Source: Mycogone perniciosa
Lineage: Eukaryota > Ascomycota > Sordariomycetes > Hypocreales > Hypocreaceae
DNA: 64,000 nt
Reading direction: 5' to 3'
NCBI GenBank assembly: GCA_025331125.1
Contig: JAOALB010000005.1
Span: forward strand, 186,001-250,000
Shown here: piece after piece, positions 1 through 11,216 of the stretch
Numbering within the stretch: position 1 is the first letter of the stretch
Layout: each line of letters starts with the position of its first letter
Notes under the pieces: model-generated
The model's input: only the letters and a program-made list of their open reading frames with translations
What the model was told of the DNA's origin: nothing
The model's database searches: none
Position numbers and translations under genes: made by a program

Positions 1-1
1 C

Positions 2-2146
2 GCCAAAGCGAACCGTCTCAGAATCAGCAAGGAGGCAAATGGCACACTTGATCTGTTCGGCGAGCCAGCTCATCGGTTAAAGACGCAAACGGGCGACAAA
101 CAAGGCAGAGGCAATCCTCAGTCATTAGCTGAAGATGAGAGACTGTCAGTGGTTGAGAATATGATATACGAGGCGGAAATGATGAAAGTGAAACGCCTCG
201 ACTTTACTGAACTTATGTCCGGCTTTGTTCATGGAGGAACAAACATGGAATTGGACGAAAAGGCTGCATATGAACTAGCATTTCGCACTGGCAAAGATCG
301 AGGCGAAACGGCTAGACTATTCCTCAGCGCAAAGGTCTTCGACCCGGACATGCTGATGGATGAGTCTGGATCGAGCGGCATCCTTACGGGCACGTTTGTC
401 GCCCCAGCTATCAGGGGTTCGCCATTCATGGTGTTGCGAGGCGATTTCGGCTTGTTTAAACAGGATGAAAACGCCACAGGAACGAGTAAACTAACCTACG
501 ACTTTGATATGATGGGTGTCAATGGGAGGCGTCTTCACTTCCATGGTTATAAGGTGGTCGACTCGTCTGTTACGCTGGATCCGCGCCAGCTGTGGCACTC
601 AACCACGACGTTGTATGTCAGAATCACTGAGCAGAGATCCGTGAAACACGTCTCGAAGAAGGCCCAGGAAGGCAATTCATGGATAAACCTCATTCGAAGG
701 AGAGAGACGGACGACTACGCTCTGCAAAGTGTTGAGGGCGGGAATGCCTTGCAGCAAACGATTGTGACGGGCATCCTGCACCTCCGTCCAAGTGACTTTT
801 TGTCCGAATTTCTCACACTCACGTCAACCGGGAATCATCTCCTCGAGAAAGCTATCAATGTTGCCAGCTTTGCATCTTTCTTCGCACTCAAATCATTATC
901 GTTTGTCCTCACACCCTTGGCGCCACTGCAGTACCCAGCACAAGCTTATCAGACTTACATGAACTACACTCCACCAACTCAGTCGTACATGATTGTGGCA
1001 GAAGACGGCATTCGCACCGAGATGCACATGTGGGAGCCTAGTCCACGGGCTGTTGCCACTGATGCTCATGGACGCGCCGTCAAGATCGAGAACCTCTTCA
1101 TGATTCCAGGCGCATCCGTTGACCACCAGATCTTTGCATTACCAACAGTCCCGTTCAATGCAGTTAATTACTTCACACGGGCAGGGTATCGTGTTTTCGT
1201 GACAGTTCACCGCATCTGCCAACTGAGATCGACACAGGGCCAGGGCTGGACGACATACGATTCTAGGCTCGACATCAAGGCCTGTCTTGAACGCATCCGG
1301 CGAATGTATGGGAATAATAAGCTCTATACTATCGCGCACTGCATGGGGTCCGTCGCCTTTGCGAGCGGCCTGCTTGATGGCACCATCCCAGCTGAGTGGA
1401 TTCTCGGCGTCACTTGCAGCCAGGTCTTCATGAATCCGATCTGGAACACACGGAACATGATCAAGGCTACGTCACCAGTGGCCATGGACAAAATGTATAA
1501 CATGTTGATGGGAGAGTGGATTGAATGTAGCACTTCCACTCAGGACACTCTAGCACAGCAAATGCTGAACCAGATGCTGCGATTCTACCCGGATGAGAGA
1601 CGTGAAATGTGTAACAACGCCGCCTGTCACCGCACTACGCTCCTCTTTGGCCGGTGTTGGAGCCATCACAACCTCAATGGGGCGACTCATCGAAATATCG
1701 ACCGCTTCTTCGGAGGTGCCAGCATGACAATGATGGACCTGCTCAAACGCATGGGCAGCCGTGGAGAGGTCAGCACAAACGGACCAGAATACAAGGAACT
1801 CACCACATCGGAAGGTGTTAGACGCCTACGGGGTATTCCGTTCTTACTCTTCGTTGGCAATGAAAGTGCCGTTCTCTCCCCAATGTCTACAGAAAAGACG
1901 TATGAGCGCCTGATCGACATGTTCGGCATGTCAGCCGGCATACGGGGCGGTGGCATCCAATATCGACGGCGTGTCGTGCCGGGTTATGGGCACTTGGATT
2001 GCTGGATAGGACGAAACGCATGGAGGGACGTCTTTCCCTTCGTGCGCGAGGAGGTTGATCGTGTGGTCCGGGGCGAGACATATCGTTTTCATCAACCGGA
2101 TGACAGGTTCAAGCGGATCATCGAAGCGGGCGAGATTTCGAGTTAG
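2..2146 (+). CDS. GMC oxidoreductase / alpha-beta hydrolase fusion, 3' part
   Basis: The reading frame is open from the left edge, so the 5' part, with the FAD-binding GMC (cholesterol-oxidase-like) half, lies outside the window. The first ~200 visible residues resemble the linker/C-terminal region of fungal GMC-hydrolase fusions. The second half is an alpha/beta hydrolase: an oxyanion region near FMIPGASVDHQIF, a nucleophile elbow AHCMGS, and a C-terminal catalytic His in VPGYGHLDCW. The elbow carries Cys where esterases have Ser, as in dienelactone hydrolases. The presumed role is oxidation of a sterol-like or other lipophilic alcohol followed by hydrolysis; this is inferred from family only. 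The first internal Met is at 149, but the coding frame clearly extends upstream of it. No intron is needed in the visible part. Confidence 0.8.
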   Translation, partial: AKANRLRISKEANGTLDLFGEPAHRLKTQTGDKQGRGNPQSLAEDERLSVVENMIYEAEMMKVKRLDFTELMSGFVHGGTNMELDEKAAYELAFRTGKDRGETARLFLSAKVFDPDMLMDESGSSGILTGTFVAPAIRGSPFMVLRGDFGLFKQDENATGTSKLTYDFDMMGVNGRRLHFHGYKVVDSSVTLDPRQLWHSTTTLYVRITEQRSVKHVSKKAQEGNSWINLIRRRETDDYALQSVEGGNALQQTIVTGILHLRPSDFLSEFLTLTSTGNHLLEKAINVASFASFFALKSLSFVLTPLAPLQYPAQAYQTYMNYTPPTQSYMIVAEDGIRTEMHMWEPSPRAVATDAHGRAVKIENLFMIPGASVDHQIFALPTVPFNAVNYFTRAGYRVFVTVHRICQLRSTQGQGWTTYDSRLDIKACLERIRRMYGNNKLYTIAHCMGSVAFASGLLDGTIPAEWILGVTCSQVFMNPIWNTRNMIKATSPVAMDKMYNMLMGEWIECSTSTQDTLAQQMLNQMLRFYPDERREMCNNAACHRTTLLFGRCWSHHNLNGATHRNIDRFFGGASMTMMDLLKRMGSRGEVSTNGPEYKELTTSEGVRRLRGIPFLLFVGNESAVLSPMSTEKTYERLIDMFGMSAGIRGGGIQYRRRVVPGYGHLDCWIGRNAWRDVFPFVREEVDRVVRGETYRFHQPDDRFKRIIEAGEISS

Positions 2147-2658
2147 GCGGCAATATTGGGCAATTGGGAATGACTTGGGATGGGTGATTCAGGGAGGCAG
2201 CAGCTATTGGGAGTCTGTATTGTTTGGCTAATCTGTCGCGTTATCTATCTGTGTGAATTGGCGACTGGGGCACTAGGAAAGGCTTTGTCTTCTAGGGTTT
2301 TGTTCGTTGTTTGACTTTGTTGTTTGAGATACCTGATGTTTGTTGGACGGGATAGAATGGTTTCAGGGCCGATCATGTCTGTTTCCTTTGTGGCTCTACT
2401 TTTCTTTGTAGCATTACTTTCTTTTGGAGGTCTGTGTTCCTTTGTCACTCTCATTTAGCCGTTGTATTCCGGCAGTATAAACCTCGAATGTATCATATCA
2501 TGAAGCTATCCATTAATGGCGATGAGAGTCGGCTGTAGTAACCAGAGTTATCTGTGGCAAGATACTCAATACATGTTCTGCGGTCTCTATTTCAACTGTC
2601 ATCCGCTTGTTTGTCTAACATCACCAACGATTGTCTGCTATCCCCAAGCACATTCACG
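2147..2658. other. Intergenic, no gene seen
   Basis: This holds the 3' flank of the GMC/hydrolase gene and the 5' flank of the next gene. I see no RNA gene or repeat. An in-frame upstream ATG at 2554 exists, but the ATG at 2659 is preferred for the next gene. Confidence 0.5.
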
Positions 2659-3873
2659 ATGAGTGACTATCGCAACATCTCGCGTTGGATTCACTCCGTC
2701 GATACAACAGAAGTCATTCTCACTGAAGACTCTGAGCGATCTGATCAAGGAGCACGACAGGATGACGGAGACGACAACCGTGATGATTCCTCATCATCAT
2801 ATTCATCCCCTTCTCAATCCAGAACATACTCTATGGCCAAGCAGATTGTGCAGGCTGGGCTACACCCGACAGGGTTCCGCCAGGCCGGTTTCAAATTTGA
2901 CACTCTACCACTATCGCTCCAGGCTCTTTGCAGAGACCTAGAACGCATCGATGACGGATATGGGATCCTGCCGATAGGTCTTAAAGGAGAGGTGCGCTCT
3001 GCTATCTCTCAACACCCCCGAGGCTTTGCTGACAGGTGCTAGTTCACGGATTTCGAGCTTCAAGAATATCTCTTTGGTGGTGACGCAGATGCAACTTCCT
3101 ACCGATACCCTCCATGCAGCCTTGCTCAAGAAATCTTAAGTCAAGCCTATCAGTGCGAAGATGACGATAAACCGGAATCGGCCTGGAATACAGATGTTTA
3201 CTCACCAGTCCTGAAATGGGCACTAAAGGGTGACTCAAACAAGCATTTTTCTATTACCCTCGAGGATTGGTAAGGTCTAGTTGTCCTCTTCTTGCTTATT
3301 TACTAATTACAGAGAAGCCATAACACTGGCATACTCACAGCATATAAACCAATCAACCTGCAGAGCAAGATGGTTGATTTGTGCCTCATTATTCGTCCGA
3401 AGCAGCATGAAGAGAAGGGTATTATCAATACGCTCTGCAGCCAACGCCCAGGCAACTCCATTAATCATGCCTATTCGACAGTCCTCAGGGAGAATCCTAT
3501 TGCAATATCGATAGAGACCAAACTTCATGGAGACTCTTATAAGACCGCTTTGCTCCAGATTGCCACTTGGCACTCGGCCCAGTGGCGAAGCTTATATTGG
3601 GGGAAGCCAGAGGTGGCATGTCATATGCGTAATATTGAGTTTTTACCTGGCCTCATTATTCAAGGACATGATTGGCAGTTTGTTCCGTCGATTCTTGACG
3701 GAGATGCTGTTTCTGTGGTGGTTAAGCCGCCGTTGCCTATTGGGAATACGCGTTCTCAAGCAGGCATTCTCAAACTTTGTACATCCCTCCAGAGATTAAG
3801 GCAGTATGTGGAGGATATCTACTGGCCAGCATTCAAGGCCGATGTTCTGGGTATGCCGGCCGAGGATAGCTAG
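2659..3873 (+). pseudogene. PD-(D/E)XK nuclease-like fungal protein, with in-frame stop
   Basis: The product matches the fungal PD-(D/E)XK-like family (Pfam PDDEXK_12 type): a low-complexity Ser/Asp-rich N-terminus, a helical block LQALCRDLERIDDGYGI, ESAWNTDVYSPVLKWAL, then KMVDLCLIIRP, PIAISIETK (the E-x-K core) and LPGLIIQGHDW. Function is unknown; many copies occur in accessory regions of fungal genomes. An in-frame TAG at 3040-3042 separates the first block from the second although both are in the same frame, and no convincing intron removes it. A 48-nt GT-AG intron (3270-3317) joins the second block to the third in frame. The TAG could be decay (for example CAG to TAG) or a missed intron. 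Confidence 0.55.
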
Positions 3874-4082
3874 GAGAAGATTGGGCTATGGGGCGTTGGA
3901 TAGGTCCAGTTCCTATGGACAATAAATGTCGTTACTACGAATCGCATTGCTATTCATGACTTTCGTTGTTAATGACTGCTCTTCATAAACTTGGTGCTCT
4001 ATAATGCGATTGTATTATGGCGACAGGAATATAATTGAGACTTGTAGGTTTAGAATACTGTATATTATCAAACTCAGAATTT

Positions 4083-5303
4083 CTATCCAGCAATCGTGGG
4101 ATCTACCTTTACTGGCTCCAATTGTTCAGGCGCGGGCCTCAATGGCCACAAGTCACCCTCTGGCGGCGTCTCAATATTGTTCAGAACCTGCTTTGATGCT
4201 TCGTGCCCAGCATCTGCCGCAGCACGAATGAGATCTGCTGCGGCATACCGCTTGAACTGCAACTCCTCGTGCCCCCACTGCGCGTTGTCAGTGGCGGCTG
4301 GGATAACATACTCGATGGCCTTAGTGATGCTCTGCCCTTCAGGTCCCTTGTAATTCCACAGATCAACACCAACCTTCTGAGCCACTAGAGCGAGGCGCGT
4401 CAGTGCGAGCAAGTTAAAGGTAGAATAATGCCAGCTCCGCGTACGCAGCAGCTCCCCAGGCAGTGCTCCATCCGGCTCAATGGTCTGGTTGATATGCTCC
4501 TGCACCCCAATCGCCTCCTGTTTGACGCGCTGCTCTTCGCCGACAAAGAGCGCAATGGCAGAAACCAACATTGTGGCGAAGCTGCCGTGGTTGTTTTTCT
4601 GCGCGTGCTCCTCCTTTCCGAATTCACTTTCCGTTAGCCAGAGCAAGAAGCCTCGATTCCATTCACGGAATCCTTCCATGTCGTCGGCCGTCCATCCAGG
4701 CCCTGGTCCTCCAGAGCTGCTCCCGCTGTCCAAGATAGCAGCGGCATCGAGAACGCTGGTATACCACTGAGAAAAGTCTATAATACCAATGCAGCGACCC
4801 GTGTTGGCAAACGGAATAACCTGCGCGTGGTTGAGATTTGGGTTCATGCGTGTCTCTGGGGCGATAAACCAGGTTCGGATAATATCGCCAGCGTGTTTGG
4901 CATATACCTCATTTCCAGTGTAAAACCATGCGAGAGCGAGGGCCATCGAGGAGGCAAACACCTTTTCAACGTACACACGGTCGGTGTAGTTGAGCACCTC
5001 AGGGTTCTTCTGGCCGTCACGCTGAACATAAGGGTTTCCATCCGGCGTTGGCGATGGCCACCAGTATGGAGCTTGGCTTGTATAGTCGTGCATGTCCCCG
5101 CTTGGAGGTGGCTGCTTCTTCTCCATGACGGACCAGGGACCTTGTGTAAGCCATTTGTCTGCCTCTGTTTCCAGGATTTGTAGGGATGCCTGCAGAGTAG
5201 CATCATTGCCAGCCTGGAGACGTTGCCGAGCCTCAACCAAACGGCTGCCTTCAAGAACGACCGTCTTAGGGCCTGGAATTGCGGCGTTCTCAGGTGCTGC
5301 CAT
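4083..5303 (-). CDS. Alginate-lyase-superfamily polysaccharide lyase
   Basis: This is a single-exon 406-residue protein of the alginate_lyase (PL5/PL38-like) alpha/alpha-toroid superfamily. It would cleave a beta-1,4-linked uronic-acid polymer (glucuronan, alginate or a related uronan) by beta-elimination, leaving a 4,5-unsaturated uronic acid at the new non-reducing end. Visible motifs are the Tyr/Trp-rich substrate strip APYWWPSP (residues 78-85), NLNHAQ with His159, the family-typical NNHGSF (236-241) and SWHYSTF (290-296). The model starting at 5303 has no signal peptide, so as written the enzyme is intracellular; a short upstream leader exon is not excluded. It is divergent from the GH88 gene, whose product consumes the unsaturated end this enzyme makes. 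The exact substrate cannot be read from sequence. Confidence 0.85.
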   Translation of the reverse strand: MAAPENAAIPGPKTVVLEGSRLVEARQRLQAGNDATLQASLQILETEADKWLTQGPWSVMEKKQPPPSGDMHDYTSQAPYWWPSPTPDGNPYVQRDGQKNPEVLNYTDRVYVEKVFASSMALALAWFYTGNEVYAKHAGDIIRTWFIAPETRMNPNLNHAQVIPFANTGRCIGIIDFSQWYTSVLDAAAILDSGSSSGGPGPGWTADDMEGFREWNRGFLLWLTESEFGKEEHAQKNNHGSFATMLVSAIALFVGEEQRVKQEAIGVQEHINQTIEPDGALPGELLRTRSWHYSTFNLLALTRLALVAQKVGVDLWNYKGPEGQSITKAIEYVIPAATDNAQWGHEELQFKRYAAADLIRAAADAGHEASKQVLNNIETPPEGDLWPLRPAPEQLEPVKVDPTIAG

Positions 5304-5943
5304 TTTAGCTTGTGTAAATAGCTCTCAATAGATAATCCTGTTTAAATGGATGGGCTTGGCTTGTCTGCAACGCCTTGATATGTCTTGATTCTTCAGACTC
5401 GGGTTTATTCAGCCACCTTCTCTACTGGACGATCTGATAGGTAAGGTTTAAACGAAGTACTGCTGTATTGAACTATTTAGGGGAGAAAGGAATCTGTTAG
5501 TACTTACCCTTTTGGGGTTACGACACCGGCGACCGGTTCCGGCCTTCGGAGAGTCCCCGATGGCGGCCTTCGGGGTAATGCCCGGCCGTTCAGCAACGGC
5601 TAACAATCTCCCGGCTCCCGACCCCAGGCGTCGGACATGTGCCCGAAAGGATCGAAATTGCACCGATTCACTAAATATTAGCTTTACCGGCCTCGCTTGT
5701 ACTCATATGCCATGGCCATGGTATGCCGTCGCTTCAGCCTTTGCGTTGTTCGGCAAATGCAGAATCCTTCATGTTCTGCCAAGCTTGACTTGAAGTCATT
5801 CCATGACAACATTTGACCTTTGCTGTTAGGAGGCATCCGATCATTCATGATCGACCAATAGAGTCAACTTCATATGTTGGTTTGTTTACATATTTCTTTG
5901 GAACCTCTCCTGATCCGTGAAGCTTAGCTTCGCCGCTGGTGCT
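5304..5943. promoter_or_regulatory. Divergent promoter of the lyase and GH88 genes
   Basis: A 640-nt intergenic region shared by two divergently transcribed genes of one pathway. Its centre (about 5520-5650) is a GC-rich island in otherwise AT-rich DNA, rich in CGG/CCG and GGCCG words of the kind bound by Zn2Cys6 regulators. It contains the element also found upstream of the cluster's transporter gene. A short ORF runs through the island but looks non-coding. Confidence 0.55.
5561..5588 (+). repeat. Shared promoter element, copy 1
   Basis: This 28-nt stretch aligns with 13191-13219 with one gap and three mismatches. The common skeleton is TGGCGGC, then TTC, then GTAATGCC, one variable base and GGCCG. 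The other copy lies upstream of the sugar-transporter gene of the same cluster. It may be a regulator site or a dispersed repeat remnant. Confidence 0.6.
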
Positions 5944-7507
5944 ATGGATCACGATAAAGCATCGACGACCTCAGAGGGGTCTGTTTCTGGCCCTTGGTCA
6001 GACTCGTCTTCAGACAAAAACCTGTCGCTCGGACAAACGACGCCGGAAATAGACAAGTTTGCCATGTCCTTCAACTTGGACCTTGAAGTGCCAGAACTGT
6101 TTGACGAGAGTGCTGCTGCCAAAATATGGAGGGTGGCTGAAGCATATCTTGCCGAAAACGTAGGATCGCCTGAAGCTTGAACCAACTTACAACGATAGCT
6201 AATGTTGCCTTTGATAGCCTAGGTTAGAAACATATCCGGAATATGTACCATCAGATGGCAACGCCGCCGGCACGTACGAGTCGAAACCGGCCGCCTTCTG
6301 GACTTGCGGCTTCTTCCCAGCGAGCTTATACTGCATCCTCGAGCGCTCCATGAAATACCCCCAATATCTCCCGCGCCCTACATCGGTAACGGCCGAGTCC
6401 TTCCACGACCAGCTCCTCGGATTATGTCGCAGCTGGTCCACTCCTCTTCGAGCCAACGCCACGAGGACAAACACGCACGATTTGGGATTCATTATGCGCT
6501 CGTTGCGCATGGACTGGGAGCTGACAGGCAATATGGAGAGCTTACGATCTTATGTGACTGCAGCTGAGAGTCTCGCCTCGCGGTACGACGAGAAAGTCCA
6601 CGCGATCCGTAGCTGGGACAAGACTCTGAGCCATGCATATGAAATTATCGACAAGGAGAAGAATTTTGTCATTATTGTTGACAGCATGTGTAGTACGCAG
6701 CATCTCATTCATGATTACGATTGAAGTCCAAGGAGTATTGACCAAAAGCTTACAGACATGGACCTCCTGTTTTACGCTGCTCATATCTCCTCAAACCCCG
6801 AACTCAGCTCCATCGCCACCGCTCATGCTCACACCGTCCTCCGTACCCTCGTCCGAGGTGATAACTCAACATGGCACGTTGCCAATCTCGACCCCAACAT
6901 TGGAAGCGTTCAGTTCAACATGACGCACCAGGGATACTCCAACGACTCGACCTGGTCCCGCGGACAGGCTTGGGCCATTTTGGGGTTCGCTCAAACATAC
7001 GGCTGGACCTCAGATCCAACCTTTCTCTCCTCTGCGCAACGATTTGCCGATTACTTTCTCGCCCGGTTGGCCGAATCGCCAGCACCGACGCACAAGAATG
7101 TTCCATTATGGGACTTTGACGCGCCGCCAAATGAGGATATGGACACAGAGGGCCAGCCCCTGCGGGATTCGTCTGCGGGTCTGATTGCTGCCAACGGGCT
7201 GCTGCTACTGCACCAAGCATTGCAGAGACAGACGCCAGCCAAATCTTCAACATACCTGGAGGCTGCTCTACGTATCGCTAGCGACACGGTCGGATACTGC
7301 CTCGATAGAGGCGATGTGGCAAGCTTCGAGGTCAACGACGAAGGCAAGGTGAGAGTTGCGCCGGGTACTTGGGATACCATCCTGAAGCATGCCACCGCGA
7401 ATAATAATAAGAACGCCTTCGTGAGGTACAGAGACAGCGGATTGGTATACGCAGACTATTACTACTTGGAGTTTGGGAATAAGTTGTTGCGCATGGGGCT
7501 AGTCTAA
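5944..7507 (+). CDS. GH88 unsaturated glucuronyl/uronyl hydrolase
   Basis: This glycoside hydrolase family 88 protein hydrates and removes the 4,5-unsaturated uronic acid that polysaccharide lyases leave at oligosaccharide ends. Exon 1 (5944-6159) encodes KIWRVAEAYLAEN. Exon 2 (about 6228-6689) carries FWTCGFFPASLY, THDLGF with the first conserved Asp and IIVDSM with the second; these match the two catalytic Asp positions of family 88. Exon 3 (6756-7507) carries WSRGQAWAILGF and DSSAGLIAA. The exon 2/3 junction splices cleanly. The exon 1/2 intron (GT at 6160, AG at 6226-6227) leaves the exons one base out of phase; one extra A in the AAA run at 6228-6230 would fix it. There is no signal peptide, so the enzyme is probably cytosolic. 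The start is at ATG 5944. Confidence 0.85.
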
Positions 7508-7564
7508 ACATATGCCAGGCGGGTTATTTGGGAGTCATGGCAGACGAGCGGCAATGAGAAAGAA

Positions 7565-7581
7565 CATATATATATATATAT
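7565..7581 (+). repeat. Short (TA)n microsatellite
   Basis: A run of alternating T and A in the convergent 3' gap between the GH88 gene and the regulator gene. No function is apparent. Confidence 0.8.
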
Positions 7582-7684
7582 CACATGCCCTAGTTAATCT
7601 TATACATAGATTATTATGCAATATCAAGTAGTGTTGTTGGCACGAAGATCGGCCATTCAGTTGGTATAAGGGTATTTCTACGTT

Positions 7685-10602
7685 TCATCGCGACAGGCCC
7701 GCTCTTCTCGCCGCTTCATAGGAAAAGAAGTCGGTGCCTTGGAATGTGATAACGCGATCCATCTCCAGGAACTGGTCTCCCAGTAATATATGTGACATGG
7801 CCGTCAACTCGTCCTCCTCACCCATATTTGACCGGCCATGGGGATGGGTGTTGCCCACATTAAGACCACTCAGCAGAGCAGCGGAAGAGGCATTCGTACC
7901 CACCGCATTCGCACTCGATGATGCCGTCGCTCCAGGGTATTGCAATGCCCCGAGTCGCGACCGAGGACTCGTCTCGCCCGGGGGCACTATTGCGCCATGG
8001 CTCTCATAGGCAGTGGAGAGCCGCGCATGAGTTGGTGGTCCGAGAGGTGGATAGCCTGCATGCCAGTCGGTTCCGCTGGTAGGAGAAGGAACCCCAATAT
8101 TCCGATAGGCTTCAAATCCAGATGAGTAGCGTCGGTGCGTCTGGCCGTTGCTGTTTAGGTCGCTGTGATCGATATGGTGAGAGGACGGCGTCGACGTTAA
8201 ATGCGCTGGTTTCTCTACAAAGCCATCCAGGCTTGCGTCACACAGAATCTCAGCAAGGCCGGCGGGAAGATAGGTAACATCATTCACACATCGTGAATAC
8301 CAATATTGAAGCTGTGCCGCGTATCTGGCAGCCAGGTCCATGGTCTTCTGTCTCTCGTGCTGGCTTGGTGCGCTGTCCAACTCATCCTCAAAGTTGTAAT
8401 ACCCGCGCCACTTGTGTGAAATGTCTTTGAGACTCTGCAAGAGATTGAAAAATGCTGGAGCCAAAGTATGCGCCTCTCTCGAGCGCCAAGGTACGAGTAA
8501 GACCTTCGCCGCGACGAATGCGCAAAACGCAAACTGACTGTTCACGATACCACCCATGTACCGCAGATACTTTTGTACAATAGCAGCTGTTTCAACAGCC
8601 GCAAGCTGGCACGTTTCTGCGCTGCAGGAGCTCGGTAACTTGACCACGTCCTTCCATCGTGCGGGCGGATAGGCAATATGTTGGTGGAGAAGAATCATCG
8701 AAGTGTTGTGTGATATGTGCGCAAGGGTCAGATTGGGGTCCATTTTAATGACCAAGACGTCGCGAGAGACGTTCGAGTCCCGCCATTGCTTCGGTAGGAA
8801 CATCTTCCAGCTAACGAGAGAAAAGAGTCAGCGAGCATGGTATATAGAGAACAGAAGTGACCTCACTGAACGAGACGTATATCAAGTTCCTTGAATCGTG
8901 TCAGCCAGTTCTTGACTTCGCCTCGGTCTTCAAAATCGACGCTTTGCTGCAAGAAGAACAGCGTGACCTGGCTGAGATTCTCCGTCGCTTCTATACAGTA
9001 CGCAAAAGCCCCGAGCTTTGAAGTGTCCACGTCTTCGTTAGATCCAGGACTCGTGTGATCTATCGCTTTTGGTGATGGATAAATTTTGGGAACATTCGAT
9101 ATCGAGTTCCCTATCTTAGCGGTGGATTTGTCCCATATTCCAAAATATGGTGTCGAAACGGGCTCTGAACGTGCCCACATTGCGCCGCCACAAGGCAGCC
9201 GTCGGCGAACATCGTCAGAGGTGAGACTTGTGTGCCAGCTGTACTGGTTAGCCTAGATAAGCAAGTTGCTCTCCGAAGGTCCTCACCCAGAAGTGACGGA
9301 ACAGATTCTAGCAACATTTCTCAGCAACGAGGTTCAAGATACCCTTAGTGGAGCGAGGGAGTCGGAGGCTGTACCTGTCTAGAAGAAAGACGTTCCAGAA
9401 AAGCCTTCGTCGCTCTTCCGAGTCTGTCCAGTCTTTTGGCTTGTCTAGAATGGTTAGGGATCGCAACAGAGGCTGTTTCTGTAAGTCTTCGTCCGGCTCT
9501 ACCGTCAGTTGCAGATAGTCGACTATTCTGGTTAGGGAGCCGACGATAGGCCACGCCTTGGTGACCTGGCCACTTCCCATCTATGAAGCCGGTTAGTATA
9601 TAGGTCCCGAAGGAGCAGTTGGCTGACACATACGTAATCGAAAGCGAGAAAGATTAAAGCTTGTGTGTTTTCGACTGAGAGCGACTCCATAGCATGCATC
9701 ATCACCGCCTTCCGAGAGATGCGGATCTGTCTTGCAACATCCTCAATCCTCATTCCAAATTGGCCAAAGTCAACGTACTTGATCGCCACGGACGATAGAG
9801 CATGGAGTAACACAGTGAGCCTTTCCCTCTCGGTGGCGTCCTTGAGTTTGGCTCGGAATCTTGTCTCGTGGAGGATTGGGATCCAGTGATGCACGGTCTG
9901 GAAATGCGCCTCGACTACCGCCTCTAAAAAGGCGATGGAAGGCAGTGGAGGCATCCAAAAATCATCTCCCACGTCCCAACAGTGATTTTCGTTGTCAACG
10001 CGCCGTCGTTTCTGACGATGTTGGCCTATCTGTGATTGTGATGTGTTTTGGGCCGGAGAATCTTGGATAGCGAATCCAGGACTTCCATCCTGACCTACTG
10101 ACCTTGCTCGTTCTGATGAAGAGGTAAATGTTGAGTATGAATGTCGATTTCCATTGAGCTGGTCAATATCAGGGTCCAAAACAGCTGCCAGCTGTGCTTT
10201 TGTGTTGCCGAAACTGTCCAGCAAGATTCGTTCCAACACCTCTGTTTCAGTGAGCACAAAGAGTTGGCACAAAAGGGAGGCAAAGCCTTGCCGTACCTAA
10301 CCGCCGACTGAGGCCATCGACAGCGCCGGTTTTTATCCCTGGCCTATGTTTGGCCACATATTGGCACTCAGCCCCTAGGGAGTCGCATCAGAATCTGTCA
10401 AAGAGGCGAAGGACAGAGAAAAGGCAGCAATACCTATCTTAACGCATTGCGCACAGCTCGGACTTTCACGAGAGCATCTCGACTTTCTTCTTCTACATGA
10501 AAGACACGCAGGCAAATCGTCCAAGGGGGGCGTGCCCTCACGCTGATCATCCACACCCGCTGACTGCGCTGGGCTTCTCTGGTCATGCGAAGCGTGCTCC
10601 AT
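7685..10602 (-). CDS. Zn2Cys6 transcription factor of the uronan cluster
   Basis: Six exons join in perfect phase into 848 residues: 10602-10434, 10286-9634, 9580-9375, 9307-9287, 9238-8867, 8810-7685. Residues ~35-65 form the binuclear zinc cluster (ACLSCRRRKSRC, SCAQC, and a sixth Cys in exon 2). The fungal-specific TF domain (PF04082) shows MGSGQVTKAWPIVGSLTR, EERRRLFWNVFLLDR, then a 21-nt micro-exon giving ICSVTSG and DDVRRRLPCGGAMW. That layout resembles activators of carbon-source utilisation. It sits between the lyase/GH88 pair and the sugar transporter and is the obvious candidate to control them; this is inference. The C-terminal ~200 residues are low-complexity Ser/Gly-rich. The start at ATG 10602 is the Met just upstream of the zinc cluster. 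Confidence 0.88.
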
Positions 10603-11216
10603 GTCGAGCCACCATTCAATGGTGAGGACCACTGCTACCAGCGATGATACTACATGTACAATACAATACAATCAAGGCCGTGTTTCCAATGACTTTACAT
10701 AGGCCAAGCTGCAAAAGATGAATGAACAGATGGGCATTGAAGTCGACCTGAAATCGCCCCTCGACTCGCTGGCCACATGAGATGAGGCTGGGGATGCTGG
10801 AGCTTGCGGAAGCTAGTGGAGTTTAGTTTGTTTTACCCCAACTTCAGCTATGTCCGAATGTCCGATGATGCCGAGTTCCATTGGATCCTGGAATAATTCC
10901 ACCACTAGGAGTCAACGAGGATCCATATACGGAGTAGTTACGGGGATATATTATTATTAGTATAAGTGATACGAAGTACGGAGTACTCCGTATACAAGTA
11001 AATATTTATAGTACTAACCCTAAATCGGCTTCCTTGTACATTTGACCGTCATACACTATGGGCTCGGTGTTATAGCAGAAATGAAATCATTCAACGACCT
11101 GACTATATAGACAACTGCATGATGCATGTGGCGCGTCAGATCAAGTAAAATAAAAGGAGAGCGTCTTAAAATATTGCTCTCAGACACCGCTTACGTAGCT
11201 GTTACATTCCCAACGC
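10603..11216. other. Intergenic: regulator promoter and transporter 3' flank
   Basis: No gene is seen. It contains TACGGAGTA at 10928-10936 and a 16-nt perfect palindrome at 10977-10992. Confidence 0.5.
10977..10992. repeat. 16-nt perfect palindrome of the TACGGAGTA type
   Basis: TACGGAGTACTCCGTA reads the same on both strands. It is two overlapping copies of the TACTCCGTA word that recurs in intergenic DNA across the window. Confidence 0.85.

Noticed and set aside
5512..5793. A 93-residue ORF across the GC-rich island
   Set aside because: Open because of local GC content and lying in a divergent promoter; no domain.
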